A stretch of 17,068 nt of DNA, from assembly GCA_034439915.1 (NCBI GenBank), contig JAWXBI010000295.1, forward strand, positions 1-17,068, in the 5' to 3' direction. The DNA is from JADJLQ01 sp034439915. GTDB lineage: Bacteria > Bacteroidota > Bacteroidia > Chitinophagales > Saprospiraceae. Position 1 is the stretch's first letter. Every line of letters begins with the position of its first letter. This document shows, one piece after another, positions 7,844 through 15,223 of this stretch. The notes under the pieces were generated by a model, which saw only the letters and a program-made list of their open reading frames with translations, was not told the DNA's origin and searched no databases. The position numbers and the translations under genes are program-made.

Positions 7844-9016
7844 TTAGATAAATTTCAGTCCGACATAATTTTCAGCCAGGCTGGTTTGATAAGCTATTGA
7901 AGTTTTAAGATAATCAAACTTTGATTTTTGAAGCTGATACTCAAATGAACCTTTGGGAGCCCGTTTGTGGAAAAGCTCCGTCATAAAATGACTAAAATCC
8001 TGGGCACGCCAGATACGGTGCAGACAATCGGAACTATAATTTTTAAGGTTAGTTTCATTGTGGTGTTTATAATAGGTCTCAAACCCTGATGCCAACCACC
8101 TGGTATCAGCTACCGCGAGATTCATGCCTTTTCCTCCGGTAGGTGGAACAATATGGGCTGCATCACCGGCCAGGAACAATCTTCCAAATTGAAGGTGGTC
8201 AATCATATAACTGCGCATGGGTGTGATTGATTTTTCCAGAATTTCTCCTGTGTGCAGTTTAAATCCTTTCGTATGCAACCGGATTGCCAAAGATTCCCAA
8301 ATCCTTTCATCGCTCCAATCCTCTGCGTTCTCCAGGTTGTCCACTTGTAAATAATACCTGCTGACAGACTCGCTGCGCATACTGTGCAAGGCAAATCCTT
8401 CGTCGTGATAACTGTATATTAATTCTTTGCTCGACGGAGGCGCTGATGCCAGGATACCCAGCCAGCTGAAAGGATACACATTTTGATATTCTGTATAAGA
8501 TCCCGGAGGCAATGAACGGCGCCCTATTCCATGAAAACCGTCACAAGCTGCTATAAAATCACAATGTAAAACTTCAGCAGAATCATTGGTCCTGTATTCA
8601 ATCTCCGGGGATGAAGTGTCAATATTATTTATTTTTGTCGCTTCGGTTTCGAAATGAATTTCAATGCCTCGGTCCAGGCAGGTTTGAATCAGGTCTTTAA
8701 TGACTTCGCGTTGACCATAGATAGTGATGTGTCTACCTCCGGTCAAACCCTCAAAATCAATTCGTATCCTTTTTCCTTCAAAATTCAGATTCACCCCGGT
8801 ATGTACCTTAGCCTCTTTCTTTAATCTTTCAGTGGCACCCAGTTCATCCAACAGGTTGACCGTGTTTTGCTCGAGTAACCCGGCCCTGGATCTGGCCTCA
8901 ATGTAGTCTCGGCTTCGATTTTCAAGAATCACACAAGCAATACCGGCCCGGTGCAATAACAAGGCGAGGGTGAGGCCGGCGGGCCCGGCACCGATGATAG
9001 CTACTTGTGTTTTCAA
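7844..9016 (-). CDS. pobA: 4-hydroxybenzoate 3-monooxygenase (FAD, NADPH)
   Basis: A 390-residue group A flavoprotein hydroxylase, close to the usual 390-395. FAD-binding GAGPAG lies at 9-14, the DG motif CDGFHGIGRRS at about 158-168, and the second FAD motif GDAAHIVPPTGGKGMNLAVAD at about 284-304. Residues match the P. fluorescens enzyme almost position for position: Tyr201 (in LIYS), Ser212 and Arg214 (in HSMR), Tyr222 (in RYYLQV) and Tyr384 (in NYVGL), which bind and activate the phenol. It hydroxylates 4-hydroxybenzoate to protocatechuate in the cytoplasm and so feeds PcaHG. It is followed after one base by pcaD, which implies translational coupling. The VOC-family gene ends 104 bp upstream. 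No PobR-type regulator lies next to it. Confidence 0.96.
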   Translation of the reverse strand: MKTQVAIIGAGPAGLTLALLLHRAGIACVILENRSRDYIEARSRAGLLEQNTVNLLDELGATERLKKEAKVHTGVNLNFEGKRIRIDFEGLTGGRHITIYGQREVIKDLIQTCLDRGIEIHFETEATKINNIDTSSPEIEYRTNDSAEVLHCDFIAACDGFHGIGRRSLPPGSYTEYQNVYPFSWLGILASAPPSSKELIYSYHDEGFALHSMRSESVSRYYLQVDNLENAEDWSDERIWESLAIRLHTKGFKLHTGEILEKSITPMRSYMIDHLQFGRLFLAGDAAHIVPPTGGKGMNLAVADTRWLASGFETYYKHHNETNLKNYSSDCLHRIWRAQDFSHFMTELFHKRAPKGSFEYQLQKSKFDYLKTSIAYQTSLAENYVGLKFI

Positions 9017-9120
9017 ACGATTAAAATTAAGGCTCTCGAATATAGAAAGGGTAAATAGTAAATTTTCAAAACAGTGGAAATCATTAAAGTAATTTTTTAT
9101 CGGTGTATCTCCAGGTTACC

Positions 9121-9621
9121 TTATTCATCCTTCACCAATTCATTCAATAAGTTTTCCAGATCCAATGCCCGGGTATACATATCAAACGAACCGTCTTCCT
9201 GTTTGGGCCAATTTTCTTTAGGCCTGTCCCAATAGAGTTCTACACCATTTCCATCCGGATCGTCCAGATACAAGGCTTCCGATACCCCATGATCACTAGC
9301 CCCTGTCAGTGGATAATAATTTTTTCGTAAACGATCGTAAATTACAGCCAGGTCTTTCCGGGTTGGATATACAATCGCAGTGTGATAGAGCCCTACACCT
9401 TGCTTGGGGGCAGGTGGGGCATCCTTGCTGTGCCAGGTATTTAATCCGATGTGATGATGGTAGCCCCCGGCGGAAATGAATGCAGCATGGTTTCCCATCT
9501 TCATGGTTATTTCAAATCCCAATAAGTCCCGGTAAAATTCAAGAGCGCGATCCAAATCTGATACTTTCAAGTGCACATGACCAATATGGGTTTCTGCAGG
9601 GATGATATAATCCTTATTCAT
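9121..9621 (-). CDS. VOC-family metalloprotein, catechol 2,3-dioxygenase-like
   Basis: 166 residues from the ATG at 9621. The frame is open upstream to 9723, but that part (basic, proline-rich) does not fit the family. Two VOC modules are visible: about 12-62 (IGHVHLKVSDLDRALEFYRDLLGF) and about 76-132 (LYHTAIVYP ... LDDPDGNGVELYWDRP). Probable metal ligands are His17, His80 and Glu128, the two-His-one-Glu set of extradiol dioxygenases and glyoxalases. The sequence style matches proteins annotated as catechol 2,3-dioxygenase or CatE-like, but it is about half the length of true CatE, so ring cleavage is unproven. It is the first gene of the aromatic cluster by position, and it may act on a related aromatic or protect the pathway. 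Confidence 0.8.
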   Translation of the reverse strand: MNKDYIIPAETHIGHVHLKVSDLDRALEFYRDLLGFEITMKMGNHAAFISAGGYHHHIGLNTWHSKDAPPAPKQGVGLYHTAIVYPTRKDLAVIYDRLRKNYYPLTGASDHGVSEALYLDDPDGNGVELYWDRPKENWPKQEDGSFDMYTRALDLENLLNELVKDE

Positions 9622-9819
9622 AGCTAATTCTATTTTTTTTGGAAAAATTTTATTCAAGGGATAGGCGCGTGGTAACCTTTCCATCTTTCTCCAGTTTGGG
9701 AACGCTCGGAGGCTAATTTTCATGTTCTTCTGAGTTTTATTTTTCCAATTGTTTTAAGAACCAGAGAAAACATGAATCTTGTTTTTAATCACATGATGAA
9801 GGTATATTCAAAATTGAAT

Positions 9820-11358
9820 TCAATCTATATAAATTTTTAGGGCCGTAAAAGGCAAAATTGATTTGTATTTAAAGGCCCCGGGAATTGCTGACCGGTGTTC
9901 CACCATTGACATGTTCCAGGTATCCAGGATATCCATTTTGTAAGGTGTAGTACCGGTCAAATCAATTTCAATAGTTTGATCCTTTTCCGGAATATAAACC
10001 AGATAAAATTTACCCGGTTTTGACAGAATGTAGACATTGCTTTGCAGGTTTTTCGGATCACTTTGGTGCACTATGGAAGGGGACATTTCATTGATCGGTG
10101 CTTGCTCCATAACGGACCTGAAATATTTAATCCTTTCGGGACTGTCACCGACAAGGGTTCCACCTTTTGCCCACCATCGTACTTCTGTCGAATCATCTGC
10201 CGGGTTGGTAAAGGTCTCTCCGTGGGTAGGATAACCGCCGCTTAGTCCTGCCATCCAAAAATAACTTGCCATTTCCTGGCCGGTCAGGTTGCCCCAGCCA
10301 CTTGGAACATCGCCTTCATATCTCATTTCGTCAAAAAGCAGGGGTTTATGATATTGATTTCGCCATTTGATGGCATTATAAAATTGAGAAGTTTGTGCAC
10401 TGACATGGGTTATCCAGGGTTTGGAATGGTCGTAAAAATGATCTTCGGAGTCATACCAATTATGTATTCCTCTTAAACGTTTATGCGGATCGGAAGTTTG
10501 CAGTAAGATTCCTATTCCTTGCCAATCAATCGTATTTTTTATTTCAGGCACATCCCATTCATTTGCCAAAGACCACCAAACATTGCGGTAGGCCGATATC
10601 CTGGCAATCATATACCTTACATATCGTTCATTAAATTCCTTTCCCATCTTGCAATAACCCCAGATATCGTAAGGATGAAATAAAATGACGTCTGCCTGAA
10701 TTTCCATATCCAGCAGTTGTTTAATTCGTTGATCTATATTTTGAAAAAATAAATAATCAGGTTGGGTGAAGTCATTCACATCTCCCTGCCGTTTATACGG
10801 ATATCTCCAGGGTTCAGATTGATTGCCGTAGATGTAGGATTTAGGAAAAACACACATCCGGATTTTATTAAAAGGAGCATCCAACAGTGTTTTTAAAGTT
10901 TTTTCCTGTATGCTTTGTTTTACACTAGTCCATTGATAGGCTGTGGTGCCCACAGCATAATAAGGTACTGAATCGGCATATTGCAAATGGAAGGTGTCCA
11001 CGATGTGGACCGGGCCATGATTTTTATCGGTAGGCGGGACGCATAGAAATTGACCTTTTTTACCTGCAAGTGTAGGTATATTGCTTTTGGTTTGGTACGC
11101 CCATTTGCCCTGTGAAGGCGGTGAAAACCGGATTCGATATAATCCATTTCCATCGTAGAATCCAGGAACCTCAATACGTTGACTGCCTTTTTTGAAAATG
11201 GCACTTAAATCAACTTCCATATAAGGATTTCCGGAGGAGGGCCCGCTTAAGTCCAGTTGGAATACAGACCATTGTTCTGTCTTCAATTGAATGTTTTGTC
11301 CATAACATTCAAAGGAGAGAATAAAAAACAGAATTGCGGTAAAGATTTTAGATTTCAT
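9820..11358 (-). CDS. secreted glycoside hydrolase, DUF5060 + DUF4038-like barrel
   Basis: 512 residues. A signal peptide occupies 1-20 (KIFTAILFFILSFECYG). Residues about 25-110 form a DUF5060-type beta-sandwich with GPSSGNPYMEVDLSAIF and VPGFYDGNGLYRIRFSP. Residues about 115-420 are a (beta/alpha)8 barrel of the DUF4038 kind, with the likely acid/base Glu267 in WWSLANEWDV and nucleophile Glu344 in LLFDEMRYEGD, the spacing expected of a clan GH-A retaining enzyme. Residues about 430-512 are a C-terminal beta-domain (DUF5605-like). DUF4038 includes the GH140 apiosidases, but the substrate here is not evident. It ends about 200 bp before the start of the VOC gene and starts 44 bp after the LamG remnant, with which it may share a promoter. 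The frame is intact. Confidence 0.82.
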   Translation of the reverse strand: MKSKIFTAILFFILSFECYGQNIQLKTEQWSVFQLDLSGPSSGNPYMEVDLSAIFKKGSQRIEVPGFYDGNGLYRIRFSPPSQGKWAYQTKSNIPTLAGKKGQFLCVPPTDKNHGPVHIVDTFHLQYADSVPYYAVGTTAYQWTSVKQSIQEKTLKTLLDAPFNKIRMCVFPKSYIYGNQSEPWRYPYKRQGDVNDFTQPDYLFFQNIDQRIKQLLDMEIQADVILFHPYDIWGYCKMGKEFNERYVRYMIARISAYRNVWWSLANEWDVPEIKNTIDWQGIGILLQTSDPHKRLRGIHNWYDSEDHFYDHSKPWITHVSAQTSQFYNAIKWRNQYHKPLLFDEMRYEGDVPSGWGNLTGQEMASYFWMAGLSGGYPTHGETFTNPADDSTEVRWWAKGGTLVGDSPERIKYFRSVMEQAPINEMSPSIVHQSDPKNLQSNVYILSKPGKFYLVYIPEKDQTIEIDLTGTTPYKMDILDTWNMSMVEHRSAIPGAFKYKSILPFTALKIYID

Positions 11359-11402
11359 TCAAAAAGCGTATTTGTAAATAAAATTAAAGATGTAAATGGG
11401 TT

Positions 11403-11671
11403 TTAAAACTTTTGTTCAATTTTAGCTAAGGTCAGGAATTGTTGCCTTTCTCGCTGGCTTTCATAATCCAATTTAATCCAATGTTCATTTTTAGGTAGGT
11501 TATATACCCTGGCTTCATCCAGGATACCATACCAGCACCGGTGGCCGATGTATATAATTGTAAGGCCTGGCGGAATTTACATTTTGAAAACTCCTGAGCG
11601 GTTATATTCAAGCTGCCCATTGAAAGGAGGAGGGCAAAAACAAATTTTATTGAATTCATAATTAATGACAT
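11403..11671 (-). pseudogene. remnant of a secreted LamG-type protein
   Basis: The 5' part (ATG at 11671, or 11659 in the same frame) encodes a clear signal peptide, MNSIKFVFALLLSMGSLNITAQ. About 30 codons later a different frame reads GILDEARVYNLPKNEHWIK and LDYESQRERQQFL, then stops at 11403. This second string strongly resembles the C-terminal end of LamG (concanavalin-like) domains in Bacteroidota, where a DE.R.YN....WIKL.YE.Q pattern is common. The whole remnant is only about 89 codons, too short for a LamG domain of about 200 residues. The simplest reading is a large internal deletion plus a frame change in a gene for a surface or secreted glycan-binding protein. It lies just upstream of the DUF5060 glycosidase. 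Confidence 0.6.
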
Positions 11672-11984
11672 TACTCGGAATTAAAAATAGGTGAATCCAT
11701 TCAAAAACAGGTTGAAATATAGGAGGTTTAAAAGTCTTGTAATAACTCTCCAATTTACCTGATACCTACCACGGCTTCTCATACTGTAATAGAACGATGA
11801 TCTTATCCTCAGAAAAATGGATTTAATTCCCTTAAAAGATCAGATAAGGCAAAATAAGGTCAATAATAAAACCTTATTTAACCGAAAAGTATCAAATAAG
11901 GCTTTTTGGAAGAAAATATGGTCTTATTTTTAATTGGGTTAACCACCAACACTTCGAGAATAATATGTTATTATCGGACGTGAA
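11672..11984. other. gene-free stretch with six ATAAG-containing motifs
   Basis: No credible gene in 313 bp. It holds a cluster of a short motif, consensus AAATAAGGY: forward at 11842-11850, 11852-11860 and 11894-11902; reverse at 11871-11879 and 11921-11930 (last copy ATAAGAC); and a weaker reverse copy at 11801-11810. Copies two and three form a perfect 9-bp inverted repeat with a 10-nt loop. The cluster sits upstream of the LamG remnant and glycosidase (minus strand) and downstream of the epimerase gene. A GGTTAACC palindrome lies at 11937-11944. It could be a set of operator half-sites or the scar of a repeat element; a terminator is less likely because the stems are AT-rich. Confidence 0.45.
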
Positions 11985-12830
11985 CTAAGTCAAAACGGAT
12001 CTCAAAAACTTAACTCCTTCTGAGGCAATCACCTCTTGTGAGGATTCTATTTTCCTCCAAATCGCAGCGGCCCTTGCAATGACCTTCACTTCTTTGGTAA
12101 ACGATTCAATCACGACTTCACCTTGATAGTTAATTGATTTCAAAGCTTTAGCTATTCCCACCCAATCCGTATGGTCTTTACCCGGTGTACCCCGGTCAGA
12201 TCCACAGGCATGCAGATGACCAAAATGGCTGCCTGCCCGTAGAATGGCTTTGGCCTGATCTTTTTCTTCAATGTTCATGTGGAAGGTATCGTAATGTAAG
12301 AGCACAACCGGGCTGCCAATGTCCCGGATCAGTTGTAAAGACTGGTCAACGGTATTGATAAAATCTGTCTCAAAACGGTTTAAGGGTTCGATGGCCAGTT
12401 TAAGGTTTCTCTGTTCTGCGTAATCGGCGAGTTCTTTAAGATGCCCCACTACAGTCTGCCATTGTTTTTTATAATCTTCTTCTTCAACGGCATCCGCCCT
12501 GCCGACAGCTGAATACAATGGTCCGACTAGGGTGGTTGCACCCAGGATAACCATTAAATCCATTGCCGACTTTAGATAGTTTTTGGCTGTTTCCTGTTCT
12601 TCTGGGGTGCCGCGAAGGTCGCGATCCGAACCCATCACCGCGCAGACCGTTTTGCATTGCAGTCCATGTTCTTCGAGTTTAGTCTTTATGAATTCCGGGT
12701 TGATATGGCTTGCATCTTCAAGGGCAATCTCTACGGTATCAAATCCCCATGTTTTAAACAAAGGAAATAAATGGACGGAATCATTGGTGAACGGTGATGT
12801 AAACAAAAAGGTATTAATGCCGAAGGTCAT
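11985..12830 (-). CDS. sugar phosphate isomerase/epimerase family, ketose 3-epimerase-like
   Basis: A 281-residue TIM barrel of the xylose isomerase-like (AP endonuclease 2) family. The metal-binding set of D-psicose/D-tagatose 3-epimerases is visible: Glu148 in AIEPLNRFETD, Asp181 in HYDTFHMNIEE, His207 in GHLHACGSDRGTPGKDH, and Glu242 in VVIESF. The NRFET and DTFHMNIEE strings are especially close to that enzyme group, which inverts C3 of free ketoses using a divalent metal. It has no signal peptide, so it is cytoplasmic. It lies 118 bp downstream of the ThuA-domain gene on the same strand; TIM-barrel and ThuA genes often sit together in Bacteroidota and Planctomycetes sugar loci. Substrate is unproven; other members act on 3-keto sugars or inosose. 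Confidence 0.85.
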   Translation of the reverse strand: MTFGINTFLFTSPFTNDSVHLFPLFKTWGFDTVEIALEDASHINPEFIKTKLEEHGLQCKTVCAVMGSDRDLRGTPEEQETAKNYLKSAMDLMVILGATTLVGPLYSAVGRADAVEEEDYKKQWQTVVGHLKELADYAEQRNLKLAIEPLNRFETDFINTVDQSLQLIRDIGSPVVLLHYDTFHMNIEEKDQAKAILRAGSHFGHLHACGSDRGTPGKDHTDWVGIAKALKSINYQGEVVIESFTKEVKVIARAAAIWRKIESSQEVIASEGVKFLRSVLT

Positions 12831-12948
12831 ACGAAGGTTTTTATTGAAGTAATTCCATTTTTAGTAATGTCAAGGTAAGCATATTAAGTCGGTTAAGACT
12901 CCCACAACGATACTATGGGCATCCACATAATTCGATTTACCCGAGAAG

Positions 12949-13908
12949 TTATCTTTTGCACGGTTTGACATCAAGATTGGCCTGTAAATCATCAGCTGAA
13001 AGTACGGACACCGGTACCCCGTTTTTGGGGACATTTAGTTTTGCTGTCCACAGTATGCTGTTTAATACCAGTTTGCGGGCGTCCGGATTTCCCCAGTTTT
13101 TATGGAAATGCCCTCCGGTATATCCAAATCCCCTGCCCCCGTCTTTTCGTTGGACTACCCAGGCCACATGTTGCGGTTTTCCTTGTTCTGCCCTTACAAA
13201 TTCATTGCCTTCATGCGGACCATCTTTTCGCTCCAGGGTTGAGGCTGGAGGTATATCGGTTAGGATCGGGGTAACCCCTTTCATTTTATCGGGGAACCGC
13301 ATATGATAATACCATTCATCATTCATGGTAAATGGTTTTACGCCGGCGGTCACCGGGTGATTTGGCAGCGACTGGAACTGGGCTTCCCAGTGAGGGTTGA
13401 CAGACCAATACGTTTCGAAATAGCCTCCCAACCAACTGGTGAATTCAGGTCCTCCCCTTTCTTTAGGGACTTCGACGGCATAATGCAAACAAACCAGCCC
13501 TACTCCTTTTTTCATCAATCTATCCATATGCGCCATATGCTTCAGTGACAGATGGCCTCCTCCTCCATCCATATACATGACAATGGTGGCTGCATTATCC
13601 AATACCGTTGTATCAGAAGGCCAAAGCTGAAACACTTCAATATCTACAACGGAGCTCATGGTTTTTTTGAGCTCGTTTGCCAATAACATCGTGCCTGCGC
13701 TATGCTCATGTTCACCTTTTCCGTGACTGCAAGCTCCGGCAATGAAAATGATTTTTTTCTTTTCTTTTTGAGCGGGAAGGGGACTAATCTTTTGTTTTTT
13801 ATCCTCACCCTCTTCTGCATGATTGACTTTCGGCAACCAGCTAAGACAGAAAAATAATACCACGGGTAGTCCTATCCACCTAACATTCATCACCTTGTTT
13901 TTATTCAT
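12949..13908 (-). CDS. ThuA-domain secreted protein
   Basis: 319 residues. The N-terminus (from Met1, or Met7) is a signal peptide or anchor, VRWIGLPVVLFFCLSWLP, followed by a charged linker (about 31-52) and a ThuA domain at about 52-290. Typical strings are IIFIAGACSHGKGEHEH near the start, GVGLVCLHYAVEVP and GGYFETYWSVNPHWEA in the middle, and GFGYTGGHFHKNWGNPDARKL near the end. ThuA is a glutamine amidotransferase-like fold named for trehalose utilization; its chemistry is poorly known and it is linked with disaccharide oxidation in several phyla. The C-terminal 30 residues end in PCKR. The epimerase gene follows, so a shared sugar role outside and inside the cell is a reasonable inference. 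A near-consensus -7 element (TACCTTTA, 13936-13943 on the minus strand) lies upstream. Confidence 0.88.
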   Translation of the reverse strand: MNKNKVMNVRWIGLPVVLFFCLSWLPKVNHAEEGEDKKQKISPLPAQKEKKKIIFIAGACSHGKGEHEHSAGTMLLANELKKTMSSVVDIEVFQLWPSDTTVLDNAATIVMYMDGGGGHLSLKHMAHMDRLMKKGVGLVCLHYAVEVPKERGGPEFTSWLGGYFETYWSVNPHWEAQFQSLPNHPVTAGVKPFTMNDEWYYHMRFPDKMKGVTPILTDIPPASTLERKDGPHEGNEFVRAEQGKPQHVAWVVQRKDGGRGFGYTGGHFHKNWGNPDARKLVLNSILWTAKLNVPKNGVPVSVLSADDLQANLDVKPCKR

Positions 13909-14032
13909 AATGACCTGAATTAATATCTTACAAGGTAAAGGTAGATGTTAATATTCGATTTTAAAAAAAGAGGTGCAACTGTCCCGGTAATTTCTTCCGA
14001 TAAGCACTAAGGAGGTTTCATGGTGTGTCCAT

Positions 14033-14052
14033 TAAGTTATGTTCATAACTTA
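14033..14052. other. 20-bp perfect inverted repeat after the monooxygenase gene
   Basis: Nine-base arms TAAGTTATG and CATAACTTA flank a TT centre. It lies 13 bp past the stop of the luciferase-like gene and upstream of the ThuA gene. The stem is AT-rich and no T run follows it on the minus strand, so it is either a weak terminator or a protein-binding site. Confidence 0.4.
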
Positions 14053-14065
14053 TTTCTTACTACAA

Positions 14066-15143
14066 TTATGCTCCTGAATGAGATGAAATAGCTGATGTAT
14101 TATTTTTCGAATAATTGATCTCTTGATTAACCAGGGGCTTAACATGTGCCCCGATTAACTCAATGGATTGAAGCAATTTTTCCTGGGTCAAATCAGCCAC
14201 ATCCATCTGAAAGGTAAGCCTTGAAATACCTCCCAATGCCTCGCTATGCCTCAGGATTTTTTCAGCTACCTCATCTGGGCTTCCCACCAACAAAGCTCCC
14301 TTAGGACCGGATTGCGCATTAAAACTCTGAAGGGTCATCGGAGGCCAGCCGCGTTCTCTTCCGATTTTATTCATAGTTTTTGCATATCCGGGGTAAAAAT
14401 CGTGGATAGCCTCTTCTCGGGTTTGTCCAACATAACCAATGGAATGCAACCCTACTTTTAAGTTTTCCGCGGCATGGCCTGCTTTTGCCCAGGCCTCCCG
14501 GTACAGGTCAATCAGTGGCCGGAAACGATGGGTTTCCCCTCCGATCACCGCGACCATCAATGGTAATCCCAGTCTACCGGCGCGCACAAATGAAGCCGGG
14601 GTACCCGCCAACCCCGATCCAAAAGGGAAGAGGGTCTTGCATAGGCCTTGGATAAACCGGGAGGTTGCGCAGTGAGGGCCTAAACTTACCCGACCAGGTG
14701 ACCGATTCGCTGTCGCGGATTTTAAGCAATAAATCCAGTTTTTCAATAAAAAGCTCGTCATAATCATCTAAACTGAAACCAAACAATGGAAAGGCTTCAA
14801 TGGATGAACCCCGTCCAACTACCATTTCAGCACGGCCTTTGGATATCAGATCGAGGGTGGCAAAGTTTTGAAACACCCTTACCGGATCGGCAGCGCTCAA
14901 TACAGTCACCGCGCTCGTAAGCCGTATCCTTTGGGTGCGGGCAGCTGCAGCGGCAAGGATAACGGCCGGCGCTGAATCAAGGAATTCTTTGCGGTGATGT
15001 TCTCCGATTCCAAACACATCGAGCCCGGCTTTCTCTGCAAATACAATCCTGTCCAGGAGGTTAGCCATAGAGATGGCATTATTTTCCGATGCTCTTTTCC
15101 CTTCATCAAAGGATGCTGCAAAACTATCTATCCCGATTTCCAT
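14066..15143 (-). pseudogene. luciferase-like FMN monooxygenase (LLM family), frameshifted
   Basis: The 5' part from the ATG at 15143 reads MEIGIDSFAASFDEGKR, then GLDVFGIGEHHRKEF and ends in frame with LPFWIGVGG. At a GGG run (plus-strand CCC at 14604-14606) the frame is lost, and the next frame continues with GTPASFVRAGRLGLPLMVAV, YREAWAKAGH, LVGSPDEVAEKIL, to the stop at 14066. Removing one G restores GVGGTPASFVRAG, a normal LLM-family junction, and gives 358 residues, the usual size. The closest pattern is the bacterial LLM subgroup typified by Atu2307 (2I7G). These are flavin-dependent oxidoreductases of unknown substrate. An ATG at 15167 is also in frame but lies inside the upstream tandem repeat, so 15143 is preferred. 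A real frameshift and a homopolymer miscall are both possible. Confidence 0.85.
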
Positions 15144-15221
15144 TTTAACATTTTTCCATTTTAACATTTTAACATTTTAACCTTTTAATCTTTTAACCTT
15201 TTAATCTTTGACCTTTGACCT
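15144..15221. repeat. period-8 tandem repeat between yceI and the monooxygenase
   Basis: Eight imperfect 8-bp units (plus strand TTTAACAT, TTTTCCAT, TTTAACAT, TTTAACAT, TTTAACCT, TTTAATCT, TTTAACCT, TTTAATCT) run from 15144 to 15207, followed by two 7-bp units TTGACCT to 15221. On the coding strand each ATGTTAAA unit offers an ATG, and the monooxygenase start ATGGAAAT looks like one more unit. The repeat fills nearly the whole 80-bp gap between the two genes. Because 8 is not a multiple of 3, unit gain or loss would move the upstream ATGs between frames. Confidence 0.75.
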
Positions 15222-15223
15222 TT

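Noticed and set aside
9622..9723. Upstream extension of the VOC-family protein by 34 residues
   Set aside because: The added part is basic and proline-rich with no family similarity; the ATG at 9621 gives the expected N-terminus.
9813..9824. ATTGAATTCAAT palindrome at the end of the DUF5060 gene
   Set aside because: Short, AT-rich, overlaps the stop codon and has no loop; no evidence for a site.
11672..11984. CRISPR array
   Set aside because: Repeated motif is only 7-9 bp, in both orientations and irregularly spaced; no repeats of 23-40 bp or spacers of even length.
14574..15121. Programmed frameshift in the luciferase-like gene
   Set aside because: No slippery heptamer with a following pseudoknot or internal Shine-Dalgarno was seen at the GGG run; a plain indel is simpler.
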